Positions 1 to 8,343 of a stretch of 64,000 nt of DNA are shown here, piece by piece. The notes beneath the pieces were generated by a model. That model was not told the origin of the DNA. It worked only from the letters and a program-made list of their open reading frames with translations, and made no database searches. The translations under genes were made by a program, and so were the position numbers. The stretch's first letter is position 1; each line of letters begins with the position of its first letter. Source of the DNA: Actinomycetes bacterium. GTDB taxonomy: Bacteria; Actinomycetota; Acidimicrobiia; Acidimicrobiales; Ilumatobacteraceae. The stretch is taken from positions 17,219-81,218 of the forward strand of contig JANYCT010000089.1 in the NCBI GenBank assembly GCA_025360105.1. The letters are read 5' to 3'.

Positions 1-794
1 GCCCCGGAGGAACCACCGCTGCAACCAGCGCCGGTGCAGTTGTCGACTGCAAGCCGGTGAAGGCTGGCACCTTGTCGGTGGTCACCAGCCTGCCCGGCCC
101 CAACTTCTGGGGCACCACCAACGCTGAGGTCGACCCCGACAAGATCAAGAGCGGCATCGAGTACGACCTCGCCAACCTCATCGCGGCCAAGTGTGGTCTG
201 AAGATGTCGTTCCGCAACGAGAGCTTCGACGCTCTCGTCGCCGGCCAGGTCGCTGCGGATTCCTATGACATCTCGCTGTCGCAGGTGACTATCACCACCG
301 ATCGTGCCAAGGTCGTCGACTTCTCACAGGGCTACTTCAAGAGCGATCAGGGCCTGCTTGTGAAGAAGGGCACCACGGTCAAGACCTGGGACGACGTGAA
401 GAAACTCACTGTCGGTGTGCAGGCGTCCACCACTGCGGAGTACTACTTCACCTCAGGAGAGAAGAAGGGTTGGAAGCTCGACAACACCAAGGTGTTCCCC
501 GACCTGTCGTCGGCCTACGCCGCCCTCAATGCCGGTCAGGTCGATGGCATCATCATCGATACGCCGATCAACCTCGGCCAGGCGTCGCAGTCGGGTGGCA
601 AGCTCGAGGTCGTCGGTCAGTTCAAGACCGGCGAGGAATACGGCGCCATCTACGGCAAGGGCAACGGCAAAAAGGCCATCTTCGACCCGATTCTGCAGGG
701 CTTTATCGACGATGGCACGATGAACAAGCTCATCGCCAAATACCTCGGCGGCGACCCATCCACCGTTCCGTTCATCGACGTTCCCACGTCCTGA
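1..794 (+). CDS. Polar amino-acid ABC transporter substrate-binding protein (5' partial)
   Basis: Periplasmic-binding-protein family 3 solute receptor that would deliver an amino acid to the permease and ATPase encoded next. The reading frame is already open at base 3 and has no stop, so the true start, and presumably a lipoprotein signal and lipobox, lie left of the window. The first visible residues are a Gly/Ala/Thr linker (PGGTTAATSAG) ending in VVDC, typical of the stretch after a lipid anchor. The family signature ISLSQVTITTDRAKVVDFS (about base 270) and the GQVDGIIID hinge region are present. GTG at 57 could be called as a start but would cut the tether. The substrate cannot be told from sequence. 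Confidence 0.9.
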   Translation, partial: PGGTTAATSAGAVVDCKPVKAGTLSVVTSLPGPNFWGTTNAEVDPDKIKSGIEYDLANLIAAKCGLKMSFRNESFDALVAGQVAADSYDISLSQVTITTDRAKVVDFSQGYFKSDQGLLVKKGTTVKTWDDVKKLTVGVQASTTAEYYFTSGEKKGWKLDNTKVFPDLSSAYAALNAGQVDGIIIDTPINLGQASQSGGKLEVVGQFKTGEEYGAIYGKGNGKKAIFDPILQGFIDDGTMNKLIAKYLGGDPSTVPFIDVPTS

Positions 795-801
795 GCCTTC
801 G

Positions 802-1788
802 TTGAACCACACGTCGGCACTCACCGGTCCGCCCGCTGCGAAGCGGGTGGGCCGGGTGCTCACGTATCGTAAGGCCGCGATCGCGAGCCTGTTCTTCCCG
901 CCTGCGGGTATCCCGGCGCTGATCCACTCGATCAAAGCGTCGCGGCTGGCCGAACAGGGCGAGACCGAACCTGCCCGCGAGCAGGGCGAGAAGGCCCGCG
1001 ACTGGGCGTGGTACTCGGTCGGCGTCGGCCTGTCTGTGTATCTCGTGGCCTTCATGGTGTGGTTGCTGTTCACCAACGGCGGCAGCGTGCGCAAGGTTTT
1101 CCTCGACTGGTCGATCCTCACCAGTTGGGACGCCTGGCACTCGATGCTCAAGGGCTTTTGGATCAACGTGCAGGTGTTCCTCATCGCCGAGGTCATCGTG
1201 CTGATCTGGGCGTTGGTGGTAGCCATCGTGAGGCTTCTGCCGGGCAAGGCCTGCCGTCCGATCCGATTCCTGGCAACCGTGTACGTCGACACGTTTCGCG
1301 CGTTCCCGGCGATCCTGGTCGTGTACCTCGTGGGCCTCGGCTTCGCGCAGGCCAAGGTGCCGATCGTGGGGAGCTTCTCTGACATCCAGTACGCCATACT
1401 CGCCCTGTCGCTCACCTATGGCGCCTACGTGTCCGAGGTGTACCGCGCGGGCATCGAGTCGATCCACTGGAGCCAGGTTGCCGCCGCTCGTTCACTCGGT
1501 CTTTCGTACACGCAGACCATGCGTCATGTCGTGGTACCACAAGCCGTTCGACGCGTCATCCCCCCGCTGTTGAACGACTTCATCGGCCTGCAGAAAGACA
1601 CCGCGATCATCTCGGTCATCGGTGTGCTCGATGTGGTGAGCCGCGCCCGCTTCATCAACAACGCCAGAGGCACGCTGGCGGCCTACTCGATCGCGGCGTT
1701 CCTGTTCCTCTGCGTCACCATCCCATTCACCCGCTGGCTCGAGTGGCTGCAACGGCGGCGCCAGTTACGCACCGAAGGCGGTCGCTGA
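802..1788 (+). CDS. Amino-acid ABC transporter permease with CD225/dispanin-like N-terminal domain
   Basis: Membrane permease of the His/Glu/Gln/Arg/opine family, 328 aa from a TTG start 7 nt after the receptor gene. Residues from about 118 to the end form the permease domain, with the cytoplasmic EAA loop visible as AAARSLGLSYTQTMRHVVVP. Residues about 20-90 are extra for this family. They read as a hydrophobic stretch with PPAGIPALIHSIKAS, a charged GETEPAREQGEKARDWAW turn and a second hydrophobic helix, the layout of CD225/dispanin proteins. The domain call is from pattern memory. No Shine-Dalgarno sequence precedes the TTG, so translational coupling is likely and the exact start is uncertain. 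Confidence 0.88.
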   Translation: MNHTSALTGPPAAKRVGRVLTYRKAAIASLFFPPAGIPALIHSIKASRLAEQGETEPAREQGEKARDWAWYSVGVGLSVYLVAFMVWLLFTNGGSVRKVFLDWSILTSWDAWHSMLKGFWINVQVFLIAEVIVLIWALVVAIVRLLPGKACRPIRFLATVYVDTFRAFPAILVVYLVGLGFAQAKVPIVGSFSDIQYAILALSLTYGAYVSEVYRAGIESIHWSQVAAARSLGLSYTQTMRHVVVPQAVRRVIPPLLNDFIGLQKDTAIISVIGVLDVVSRARFINNARGTLAAYSIAAFLFLCVTIPFTRWLEWLQRRRQLRTEGGR

Positions 1789-1791
1789 GCC

Positions 1792-2535
1792 ATGGCGTTT
1801 CTCGAGATCCAACGGGTGTACAAGAAGTTCGGTTCGGTGTACGTGCTCAGCGGCATCAGCCTCGATGTCGAGTTGCATCAGGTCGTCTGCCTCATCGGAG
1901 CATCGGGTAGCGGGAAGAGCACGTTGCTGCGCTGCATCAACGCGCTCGAGGTCATCGACGACGGTGTGATCCTGCTCGATGGCGATCGGGTGTCGGGTCG
2001 GGGCATCGATGTCGACTCGCTCCGCCAGGAGGTGGGCATCGTGTTCCAGAGCTTCAACCTCTTCCCGCACATGAGTGTGCTCGACAACGTCACGCTCGCG
2101 CCACGCAAGGTGCTCGGTACTTCGCGTGAAGAAGCCGAGGCCACCGCGATGGGTCTCCTCGGTCGAGTCGGACTGGCTGACAAGGCCACGGCGTTCCCTG
2201 ATCGACTTTCCGGTGGTCAACAACAACGCGTCGCGATCGTGCGTGCGCTGGCGATGGGTCCGAAGCTGATGCTGCTCGACGAGATCACCTCCGCGCTCGA
2301 CCCCGAGCTTGTGGCCGAGGTGCTCAACATTGTTCGTGACCTCGCCGAAGAGGGCATGACGATGATGCTCGCCACGCACGAAATGGGTTTCGCCAAGGAG
2401 GTGTCCTCCAAGGTGTGCTTCCTCGATCAGGGCGTCATCTTGGAAGAGGGACCGCCTGAACAGATCTTCGGCGACCCCGTCGAGGAACGCACCCGAGCCT
2501 TCCTCAAACGCATCGTCGACGCCGGAAGGCTGTAA
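1792..2535 (+). CDS. Amino-acid ABC transporter ATP-binding protein
   Basis: Cytoplasmic ATPase of the polar amino-acid importer, 247 aa, the usual length of GlnQ/HisP proteins. Walker A is GASGSGKST (about residues 37-45), followed by the Q-loop in [12 protein letters not shown], the signature LSGGQQQRV, Walker [14 protein letters not shown] and the switch His in [11 protein letters not shown] at 1792 lies 3 nt after the permease stop, so receptor, permease and ATPase form one operon. The C-terminal [13 protein letters not shown] tail is typical of this subfamily. Confidence 0.95.
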   Translation: MAFLEIQRVYKKFGSVYVLSGISLDVELHQVVCLIGASGSGKSTLLRCINALEVIDDGVILLDGDRVSGRGIDVDSLRQEVGIVFQSFNLFPHMSVLDNVTLAPRKVLGTSREEAEATAMGLLGRVGLADKATAFPDRLSGGQQQRVAIVRALAMGPKLMLLDEITSALDPELVAEVLNIVRDLAEEGMTMMLATHEMGFAKEVSSKVCFLDQGVILEEGPPEQIFGDPVEERTRAFLKRIVDAGRL

Positions 2536-2544
2536 TCTCCGCTG

Positions 2545-2573
2545 TTGACAATGAGACGGATTCGTCTTATTGT
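2545..2573 (+). promoter_or_regulatory. tetR promoter with operator palindrome between -35 and -10
   Basis: TTGACA (2545-2550) and TATTGT (2568-2573) are separated by 17 bp, a near-consensus sigma-70-type promoter. A 26-bp palindrome fills 2548-2573: left half ACAATGAGACGGA, right half TTCGTCTTATTGT, matching at 11 of 13 positions when the right half is reverse-complemented. Its place over the promoter suggests autorepression by the TetR protein encoded just downstream. Transcription would begin at about 2580-2582, on or next to GTG 2582, giving a leaderless mRNA. Confidence 0.75.
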
Positions 2574-2581
2574 CTCGCATC

Positions 2582-3148
2582 GTGACGCCAGCAGAAACTC
2601 GAATCCTTGACGCAGCCAAGGTCTGCTTCGAGCGGTGGGGAATTGCCAAGGTGAGCATCGACGACATCGCTGCAGAGGCAGGGGTCTCTCGAGCGACGTT
2701 GTATCGCATGTTCCCCGGTGGCAAGGACGTGGTGTTCGATGCGTTGCGGGTCCGCGAACTCGAGGAGTTCTTCACCGAACTCAAGCAGGGCGTCATCGGC
2801 GCGGCCGACCTCGAAGACCTCCTCGTGCGAGCCGTGATGGTTGCCACCCACGAGCTACGCGCCGACCGCCACCTTGCTGTCATGCTTGCGTCCGAACCCG
2901 GCGACACGCTTGCGCAACTCACGGTTCAGGGCTTGCCGCGAATCATCCGCATGGCTTCGCTGTTCCTGGCGCCACTCGTGGAGCCATACGTGGGCAAAGA
3001 CACGGCTGCGCGGCTGGTCGAACTGCTCTCCCGCCTCGTGATCTCGTACTTCCTTGCGCCATCCGAACATGTCGATCTCGGCGATGTCGACGCAGCCCGT
3101 CTGTTCATCCGCACCCTTTTCCTTCCAGCATTCCAGCCAACCCCGTAA
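2582..3148 (+). CDS. TetR/AcrR-family transcriptional regulator
   Basis: DNA-binding repressor of about 188 aa. The N-terminal helix-turn-helix reads ISIDDIAAEAGVSRATLYRMF-like (VSIDDIAAEAGVSRATLYRM), with the recognition helix at about residues 32-42. The C-terminal half is a helical ligand and dimerisation domain with no recognisable ligand motif. I chose GTG 2582 over TTG 2570 because the -10 hexamer of the promoter overlaps the TTG. The gene lies 49 bp before a diiron protein gene and may control it as well as itself. Ligand unknown. Confidence 0.88.
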   Translation: MTPAETRILDAAKVCFERWGIAKVSIDDIAAEAGVSRATLYRMFPGGKDVVFDALRVRELEEFFTELKQGVIGAADLEDLLVRAVMVATHELRADRHLAVMLASEPGDTLAQLTVQGLPRIIRMASLFLAPLVEPYVGKDTAARLVELLSRLVISYFLAPSEHVDLGDVDAARLFIRTLFLPAFQPTP

Positions 3149-3197
3149 CCCGACACACCTTCTACGCAGTAGTTGTCAACACAATCAGGAGCAAGCT

Positions 3198-4331
3198 ATG
3201 ACCATCGTCCACAACGACAACGAGACCATTCTCGGTCGCACGGAGATCAACGACATCGACGCAATCTTGGCGATCCCCACCACGGACCCCAGCGAGATTC
3301 AGCACATCGTGAAGAACAACGCCGATTCCATCTTCACGTGGGACTACACCTTGGCTCGCCCGGCGTTGCGCAAGCTTTACGAAAAGGCCAAGACCGGACA
3401 ATGGAACGGCACCACTGACCTGCCGTGGCACCTCGACGTCGATGTCGAGCGCACGATCAAGCAGGATCAAGAGATCCTCGGTGTGGGGCTCGACCCCGCG
3501 GTGTTCGATGGCACACCTGTTGCCAAGTGGGGCGACAAGGAATGGCTCGAGTTCGGTGTGCAGAGCCGCAACTGGTCGCTCAGCCAGTTCTTGCACGGCG
3601 AGCAGGGCGCGCTCATCTGCACCGCGAAGATCGTCGAGACGGTGCCGTGGTACGACGCCAAGTTGTACGCCAGCACCCAGGTGATGGACGAAGCGCGTCA
3701 CGTCGAGGTCTTCGCCCGGTATCTCGACGAGAAGCTCGGCGGCGGCTACCAAGTGAACGCGCACCTGCGCATGCTGCTCGACGACATCATCAACGACAGC
3801 CGTTGGGACATGACCTACCTCGGCATGCAGATCATGGTCGAAGGTCTGGCTCTGGCAGCTTTTGGCTTCCTGCACGCAACCACGCAGGAGCCGCTGCTCA
3901 AGCAGTTGCTGCGGTACGTGATGAGCGACGAAGCCCGCCATGTGGCCTTCGGCGTGCTGAGCCTCAAGGAGGTCTACGACGGCATGACCGATCTGGAGAT
4001 GAAGGATCGTCAGGAGTTCGCGTTCGAGGCCGCTGTGCGTATGCGCGACCGCTTCATGTCGCAAGAGGTGTGGGAGCGCATGGGCGTGAACGTGCGCGAC
4101 ATCGTGCCGATCGTGCTCGCCGACCCAACCCGCGTGATGTTCCAGTCGATGTTGTTCAGCAAGATCGTGCCGAACTGCAAGAAGCTGGGTCTGCTCGACC
4201 GCAACGACAAGTGGCTGCGCCATCGCTTCGAGGACATGGGCGTGATCCAGTTCGAGGACTGGGCCGACACCGAGGAGGAATACTCCGCATTCGGCCTCGA
4301 CGCCGAAGCAATGCCCGTCGCCGGCGAGTAG
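3198..4331 (+). CDS. Ferritin-like diiron protein (R2/desaturase/AurF-like fold)
   Basis: About 377 aa, from ATG 3198 preceded by the Shine-Dalgarno sequence AGGAGC. The four-helix diiron ligand pattern is complete: a Glu in HGEQGAL, EARH in VMDEARHVEVF (about residue 164), a Glu in IMVEGLALAAF and EARH in MSDEARHVAFG (about residue 244). This pattern fits the ribonucleotide-reductase R2-like, acyl-carrier desaturase and N-oxygenase superfamily. Substrate and reaction cannot be assigned from sequence. It follows a TetR regulator, so an inducible oxidation of a small organic compound is plausible. A strong hairpin follows the gene. Confidence 0.8.
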   Translation: MTIVHNDNETILGRTEINDIDAILAIPTTDPSEIQHIVKNNADSIFTWDYTLARPALRKLYEKAKTGQWNGTTDLPWHLDVDVERTIKQDQEILGVGLDPAVFDGTPVAKWGDKEWLEFGVQSRNWSLSQFLHGEQGALICTAKIVETVPWYDAKLYASTQVMDEARHVEVFARYLDEKLGGGYQVNAHLRMLLDDIINDSRWDMTYLGMQIMVEGLALAAFGFLHATTQEPLLKQLLRYVMSDEARHVAFGVLSLKEVYDGMTDLEMKDRQEFAFEAAVRMRDRFMSQEVWERMGVNVRDIVPIVLADPTRVMFQSMLFSKIVPNCKKLGLLDRNDKWLRHRFEDMGVIQFEDWADTEEEYSAFGLDAEAMPVAGE

Positions 4332-4365
4332 GCGACCAAGCTGAGCGACCTGCTCGATCTCGGCA

Positions 4366-4400
4366 AATGCTGAGCGCACCGTCAACGTGCTCTCAGCATT
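4366..4400 (+). terminator. Hairpin downstream of the diiron gene
   Basis: AATGCTGAG (4366-4374) pairs perfectly with CTCAGCATT (4392-4400), and inner GCAC/GTGC pairs extend the stem. There is no clear U-run after it, so termination would be weak or factor-assisted. It lies 34 nt after the stop of the diiron gene. Confidence 0.55.
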
Positions 4401-4430
4401 GATACAGGCAACAGTCGGGCCGCGTTCCCG

Positions 4431-4479
4431 CGAAGTAGCGCCCCGTGTGCCCGTGAGGGGCCGCAGCAGCGCTACTTCG
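4431..4479. repeat. 49-bp palindromic intergenic repeat, copy 1
   Basis: CGAAGTAGCGC at the left end is the exact reverse complement of GCGCTACTTCG at the right end, with 27 bp between them that contain a CCCC/GGGG inner stem. Two more copies with the same total length of 49 bp lie at 24586 and 26873. Confidence 0.7.
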
Positions 4480-4493
4480 GTGGTGAAGTTCAC

Positions 4494-4499
4494 TACGAT
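4494..4499 (+). promoter_or_regulatory. Candidate -10 (TACGAT) for gene at 4509
   Basis: TACGAT ends 9 nt before ATG 4509, compatible with a leaderless or nearly leaderless transcript. No good -35 is visible. An AGGGG lies only 2 nt from the ATG, too close for a normal ribosome site. Confidence 0.4.
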
Positions 4500-4508
4500 G
4501 CAGGGGTT

Positions 4509-5126
4509 ATGGCTCATCGATCACATCCGCTCTTTCGCACGCACCACGCGCTGCGCATCAAGGGCTTCGCCAAGACCGAGGTCGTTGCCGAGGTCGCTGG
4601 CCACGACGTAGAAACAGCCGAGCAGCACTTGCAGCAACTCGAGGGCAACGGCCACGCGCAATTCCGCGAGGCTCGTGCGCTCTGGCAGCTCACGCCCGAT
4701 GGTCGCATCGCCCATGCCGAGGCGTTGGCGGCCGACACGGCCCATCTCGGACCTGACTCGCTGACGCACATCTACGATCCCTTTCTGGCGCTCAATGGTC
4801 GATTCAAGGAACTCTGCGGCGACTGGCAGTTGCGTAACGGCACGCCCAACGATCACGCTGACGCCGCCTACGACTCCGCCGTGATCACGCGGCTGGTCGC
4901 GCTCAACGCCGAGGCACAGCCGGTGGTCATTGCAATCGGTCACGAGTTCGAGCGCTTCGCCGACTACTCGCGCCGGTTGGCGCAAACGTGCCAGAAAGTG
5001 GTCGATGGCGAAACAAAAATGTTTACCGGAGTCATGTGCGGCAGCTACCACGACGTGTGGATGGAACTGCACGAAGACCTCATCCTGACCCAGGGCATCG
5101 ATCGCGAACAGGAGGGGTCGTTCTGA
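4509..5126 (+). CDS. Conserved hypothetical protein with N-terminal winged-helix-like region
   Basis: 205 aa, not recognised as a named family. Residues about 8-65 (HHALRIKGFAKTEVVAEVAG, then a helix with LQQLEGNGHAQF and LTPDGRIAHAEAL) read like a winged helix-turn-helix of the MarR type. The rest, about 85-205, is helical, with conserved-looking LNGRFKELCGDWQLRNG and ends in LHEDLILTQGIDREQ. Such a winged helix is, as I recall, also seen attached to PEP-utilising enzymes, which is only a hint. Its stop overlaps the dapA start by one base, so it is probably cotranscribed with dapA and rnj. Confidence 0.7.
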   Translation: MAHRSHPLFRTHHALRIKGFAKTEVVAEVAGHDVETAEQHLQQLEGNGHAQFREARALWQLTPDGRIAHAEALAADTAHLGPDSLTHIYDPFLALNGRFKELCGDWQLRNGTPNDHADAAYDSAVITRLVALNAEAQPVVIAIGHEFERFADYSRRLAQTCQKVVDGETKMFTGVMCGSYHDVWMELHEDLILTQGIDREQEGSF

Positions 5127-6040
5127 TGGCACGCTTCGGTCGCGTCCTCACCGCAATGGTCACCCCGTTCAACGACGACGGCTCGCTGAACCTCGATGTC
5201 GCTCAGCAGTTGGCTCGCTATTTGCAGGCGCATGGCAACGACGGTCTGGTGATCGCCGGTACGACCGGCGAGGCTCCAGTACTCACCGACGACGAACGCC
5301 TGTCGCTGTTTGCTGCGGTCATCGAGGCAGTCACCATTCCGGTCATCGCCGGCAGCGGCACGAACGACACAGCCCATTCCGTGCATCTCACCAAGGAAGC
5401 TGCTGCGCTCGGCGCCGCCGGAATCTTGGCCGTGTGCCCGTACTACAACCGCCCATCGATGGCCGGAATCGATGGCCACATGCGTGCCATGGCGGCCGCC
5501 AGCGACCTGCCGGTGATGGTCTACGACATCCCCGTTCGCACCGGTCGCAAGATCACCACGGCCACGCTGCTGAAACTGTTCCGCGAGGTGCCCAACATCG
5601 TGGCGCTCAAGGACGCGGCAGCCAACCCGGGCGAGACGGCCTCGCTGATCACGCTCGCGCCCGATGGCGTCGAGGTCTACAGCGGCGACGACGCACTCAC
5701 GTTGCCGTTGCTGGCCGCAGGCATCGTCGGCACCGTGGGTGTTGCCACGCACTGGACCGCAGAGGACCACCAGCAGATGTTCGATCGATGGGACAAGGGC
5801 GACACGGTCGGCGCCCGTATCGTGAATGCACGCATGCTCGACAGCTTTGCGTTCGAAACGGGCGACGATGCACCCAACCCGATCCCGTCGAAGGCGATGC
5901 TGCGTCATATCGGCATTCCGGTGGGCCAGGCACGCCTACCCATGGGCAATGCGCCTGAATTCGTCGAGGTGCGTGCCCCGCAGGTGTGGGCCGACCTGCA
6001 ACGATGGAGGAATGAATTCCCCCTCCAACCTCAACGCTGA
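5126..6040 (+). CDS. dapA: 4-hydroxy-tetrahydrodipicolinate synthase
   Basis: Condenses pyruvate with aspartate semialdehyde, the first committed step of lysine and meso-diaminopimelate synthesis, in the cytoplasm. The protein is 304 aa, normal for the family. Visible motifs are the carboxylate-binding GTTGEAPVL (about 44-52), the catalytic Tyr in CPYYNRPS, and the Schiff-base Lys in NIVALKDAAANPGE. ATG 5126 has the Shine-Dalgarno sequence AGGAGGGG upstream and overlaps the previous stop by one base. The dapA-rnj-ftsK order is common in actinobacteria. Confidence 0.95.
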   Translation: MARFGRVLTAMVTPFNDDGSLNLDVAQQLARYLQAHGNDGLVIAGTTGEAPVLTDDERLSLFAAVIEAVTIPVIAGSGTNDTAHSVHLTKEAAALGAAGILAVCPYYNRPSMAGIDGHMRAMAAASDLPVMVYDIPVRTGRKITTATLLKLFREVPNIVALKDAAANPGETASLITLAPDGVEVYSGDDALTLPLLAAGIVGTVGVATHWTAEDHQQMFDRWDKGDTVGARIVNARMLDSFAFETGDDAPNPIPSKAMLRHIGIPVGQARLPMGNAPEFVEVRAPQVWADLQRWRNEFPLQPQR

Positions 6041-6043
6041 TCA

Positions 6044-7732
6044 GTGAGCAACAAAGCCGCTTCCCCAGCTGCATCCCCGTCGGTCAGAATCGTTTTCCTC
6101 GGTGGTCTCGGCGAGATCGGCCGCAACTGCATGGTGATCGAGCAGAACGACCAGCTATTGATCATCGACTGCGGTCTGATGTTTCCCGATGCGGACATGC
6201 ACGGTATCGATCTCGTCCTTCCCGACTTCACGTGGCTGCGCGCCAACGCTGATCGCGTGGTGGGCTGCGTCGCCACTCATGGTCACGAGGACCACGTCGG
6301 TGCGCTGCAGTATCTGTTGCGCGAGCTGAGCTTTCCCATCTATGGCTCTGCTGTCACGTTGGGCCTCGCCCGCAACCGTATCGAGGAAGCCGGTTTACTC
6401 GGCCGCACCGAACTCGTGGTCGTGAAGGATGGCGAACGCCGCATGATCGGTCCATTCGATGTGGAGTTCATTCCGGTGACCCACAGCGTGCCGCATGCGC
6501 ACGCAGTTGTCGTGCACACACCCCAGGGCGTGATCGTGCACTCGGGCGACTTCAAGCTCGACCTCACGCCTGTCGATGATCGGCGTACCGACCTTGCCCG
6601 GCTCGGTGCGATCTCGTCCACCGAGGGTGTGCGCGTGTTGCTTGCCGACAGCACCAATGCCGAAGAGGCTGGACACGCCCCCAGCGAGAAATCGGTTGGC
6701 GCGGTGCTACGCCAGTTGTTCGCCGAGCAGGCCGGGCGGCGCATCATCACCGCCAGCTTTGCCAGTCACCTCCACCGCATCCAGCAGATCGCCGATGCCG
6801 CGATCGCGAACGGTCGCGTGGTTGCCACGCTCGGGTTGAGCATCAAAAAGAACGTGCGCATGGGTCGCGAGCTCGGCATCCTCAACATTCCCGACGGATC
6901 GCTGATCGATATCGACGAGGCCGACAAGTACCCGCCGGAGAAACTGTGCATCGTGTCCACCGGTTCGCAGGGCGAGCCGATGTCTGCGCTCAGCCTGTTG
7001 GCTCGCGGCGAGAACCGTTGGGTGAAGGTGGGCGAGAAGGACACCGTGATCCTGTCGAGCCACGCCATCCCCGGTAACGAGACCAATGTGAACCGCGTTA
7101 TCGAAGGTCTGCTACGCCTGGGCGTGGACGTGATCCACAGCGGTATTGCTGATGTGCACGCCACCGGACACGCTCAGGCCGAAGAGATCAAGACCTATCT
7201 GTCGATCGTGAACCCCGAGTTCTACGTGCCGATCCATGGCGAGTATCGCCACCTCGTGGCCAATACCAAGCTCGGTGTGATGATGGGCGTCGACCGGCGC
7301 AAAGTGCTGCTCTGCGAAGACGGCGACGTGCTCGAACTCAGCGACGATGGTCTGGATCATGCCGGCCGAGTACCCGCCGGATATCTGTATGTCGACGGCA
7401 TCGTCGGCGACGTGGGCCAGGGCGTGCTGCGCGACCGCAAGGTTCTCGCCGAAGAAGGTGTGGTGGTGGTTGTCGTCACTGTCGACATCACCTCGGGCAA
7501 GGTTCTGGTGGGACCCGAGATCATCACCCGCGGTTGGGTGTACGCGCCCGAGGCCGAGGATTTGCTCGATGAGGCATGCGACCGCATCGCCGAGGCCGTG
7601 GAATCAGCGTTGGCCAAGGGCGAGCGCAATGTGGATGCGCTTGAGCGCGACGTTCGTCGCGCTGCCGGCAAGTTCGTGAGCGAGCGCACCAAGCGCCGAC
7701 CCATGATCGTTCCGGTGGTGATGGAGGCCTAG
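6044..7732 (+). CDS. rnj: Ribonuclease J
   Basis: Metallo-beta-lactamase/beta-CASP ribonuclease with 5'-exo and endo activity in mRNA decay and rRNA maturation. It is 562 aa, the usual length. FLGGLGEIGRNCM opens the fold, the zinc motif is THGHEDHVG (about residues 77-84), later ligands lie in VTHSVPHA and SGDFKLD, and the beta-CASP region includes SSHAIPGNE and GHAQAEEIK. The C-terminal domain is complete. GTG 6044 follows dapA by 3 nt, so the two are cotranscribed. Confidence 0.95.
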   Translation: MSNKAASPAASPSVRIVFLGGLGEIGRNCMVIEQNDQLLIIDCGLMFPDADMHGIDLVLPDFTWLRANADRVVGCVATHGHEDHVGALQYLLRELSFPIYGSAVTLGLARNRIEEAGLLGRTELVVVKDGERRMIGPFDVEFIPVTHSVPHAHAVVVHTPQGVIVHSGDFKLDLTPVDDRRTDLARLGAISSTEGVRVLLADSTNAEEAGHAPSEKSVGAVLRQLFAEQAGRRIITASFASHLHRIQQIADAAIANGRVVATLGLSIKKNVRMGRELGILNIPDGSLIDIDEADKYPPEKLCIVSTGSQGEPMSALSLLARGENRWVKVGEKDTVILSSHAIPGNETNVNRVIEGLLRLGVDVIHSGIADVHATGHAQAEEIKTYLSIVNPEFYVPIHGEYRHLVANTKLGVMMGVDRRKVLLCEDGDVLELSDDGLDHAGRVPAGYLYVDGIVGDVGQGVLRDRKVLAEEGVVVVVVTVDITSGKVLVGPEIITRGWVYAPEAEDLLDEACDRIAEAVESALAKGERNVDALERDVRRAAGKFVSERTKRRPMIVPVVMEA

Positions 7733-7735
7733 CCT
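7730..7735 (+). promoter_or_regulatory. -10 hexamer overlapping the rnj stop codon
   Basis: TAGCCT ends 6 nt before GTG 7742. Its first three bases are the rnj stop codon TAG (7730-7732). The spacing predicts a leaderless mRNA for the lipoprotein gene. Confidence 0.5.
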
Positions 7736-7741
7736 CGAATC

Positions 7742-8299
7742 GTGATTGCGATCAACAGGTCCGTTCTTGCAGTGGCACTCGTAGCCACCATGACGAGTGC
7801 GACCGGATGCTCGAGTTCGTCCGACTCGGGATCGTCGTCCGCCACAACGCCGCTGTCGTTGGCCCCGGGTGATGCACCGTTGCGGGTCGAGCTGATCCGT
7901 CCGGCGGTCGCCGCGCTCGAGGCCAAGCTGGGCCGGGCTCAGCAGTATCTCGAAGTGAACGCCACGCCCACGTTGGTGAACTTGTTCGTGTCAACCGGCG
8001 GTGGCACGCAAGCGGTGGCGTACGTGTATGCGGAGGGCAAGCTCAGCGACCCTGCCGCTCCAGAGGCCGTCAAGCCCGGTGCGGCCACATTTGCTGCGTC
8101 GAGCATCGCCTTCGACGAGTCAAAGGTGCTTGCACCGCTCGTGAAGGCGCTGCCGAACTCGCAGTACCGGGTGTTCTCGGTACTCGGCGCCGCGGGCGGG
8201 GGAGTCTCGTACGAGGTCACCATTCAATCGGCGAAGGGTGGGCAGCTGCAGGTGCCCGTAGCGGCCGATGGTTCCATCACCGGGGCGGTACAGAGCTGA
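7742..8299 (+). CDS. Putative lipoprotein of unknown function
   Basis: 185 aa, starting at GTG 7742. The N-terminus is a lipoprotein signal (hydrophobic SVLAVALVATMTSATGC, lipid-modified Cys at about residue 23) followed by a Ser-rich linker. The mature part begins with a segment predicted to be helical (VELIRPAVAALEAKLGRAQQ) and has a beta-rich body. I do not recognise the family. It lies between rnj and ftsK on the same strand, 10 nt after rnj. An extracytoplasmic, membrane-anchored location is the only inference offered. Confidence 0.75.
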   Translation: MIAINRSVLAVALVATMTSATGCSSSSDSGSSSATTPLSLAPGDAPLRVELIRPAVAALEAKLGRAQQYLEVNATPTLVNLFVSTGGGTQAVAYVYAEGKLSDPAAPEAVKPGAATFAASSIAFDESKVLAPLVKALPNSQYRVFSVLGAAGGGVSYEVTIQSAKGGQLQVPVAADGSITGAVQS

Positions 8300-8329
8300 G
8301 GATGCTGCAACGTCACCACACCCTCTTGG

Positions 8330-8335
8330 TACGTT
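8330..8335 (+). promoter_or_regulatory. Candidate -10 (TACGTT) for ftsK
   Basis: TACGTT ends 8 nt before ATG 8344, consistent with transcription starting on the start codon. No Shine-Dalgarno sequence is visible. The -35 region is poor. Confidence 0.5.
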
Positions 8336-8343
8336 GAAGCCCT

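Noticed and set aside
3162..4517. 451-codon minus-strand open frame
   Set aside because: Antisense to the diiron gene, His/Val-rich with no recognisable domain.
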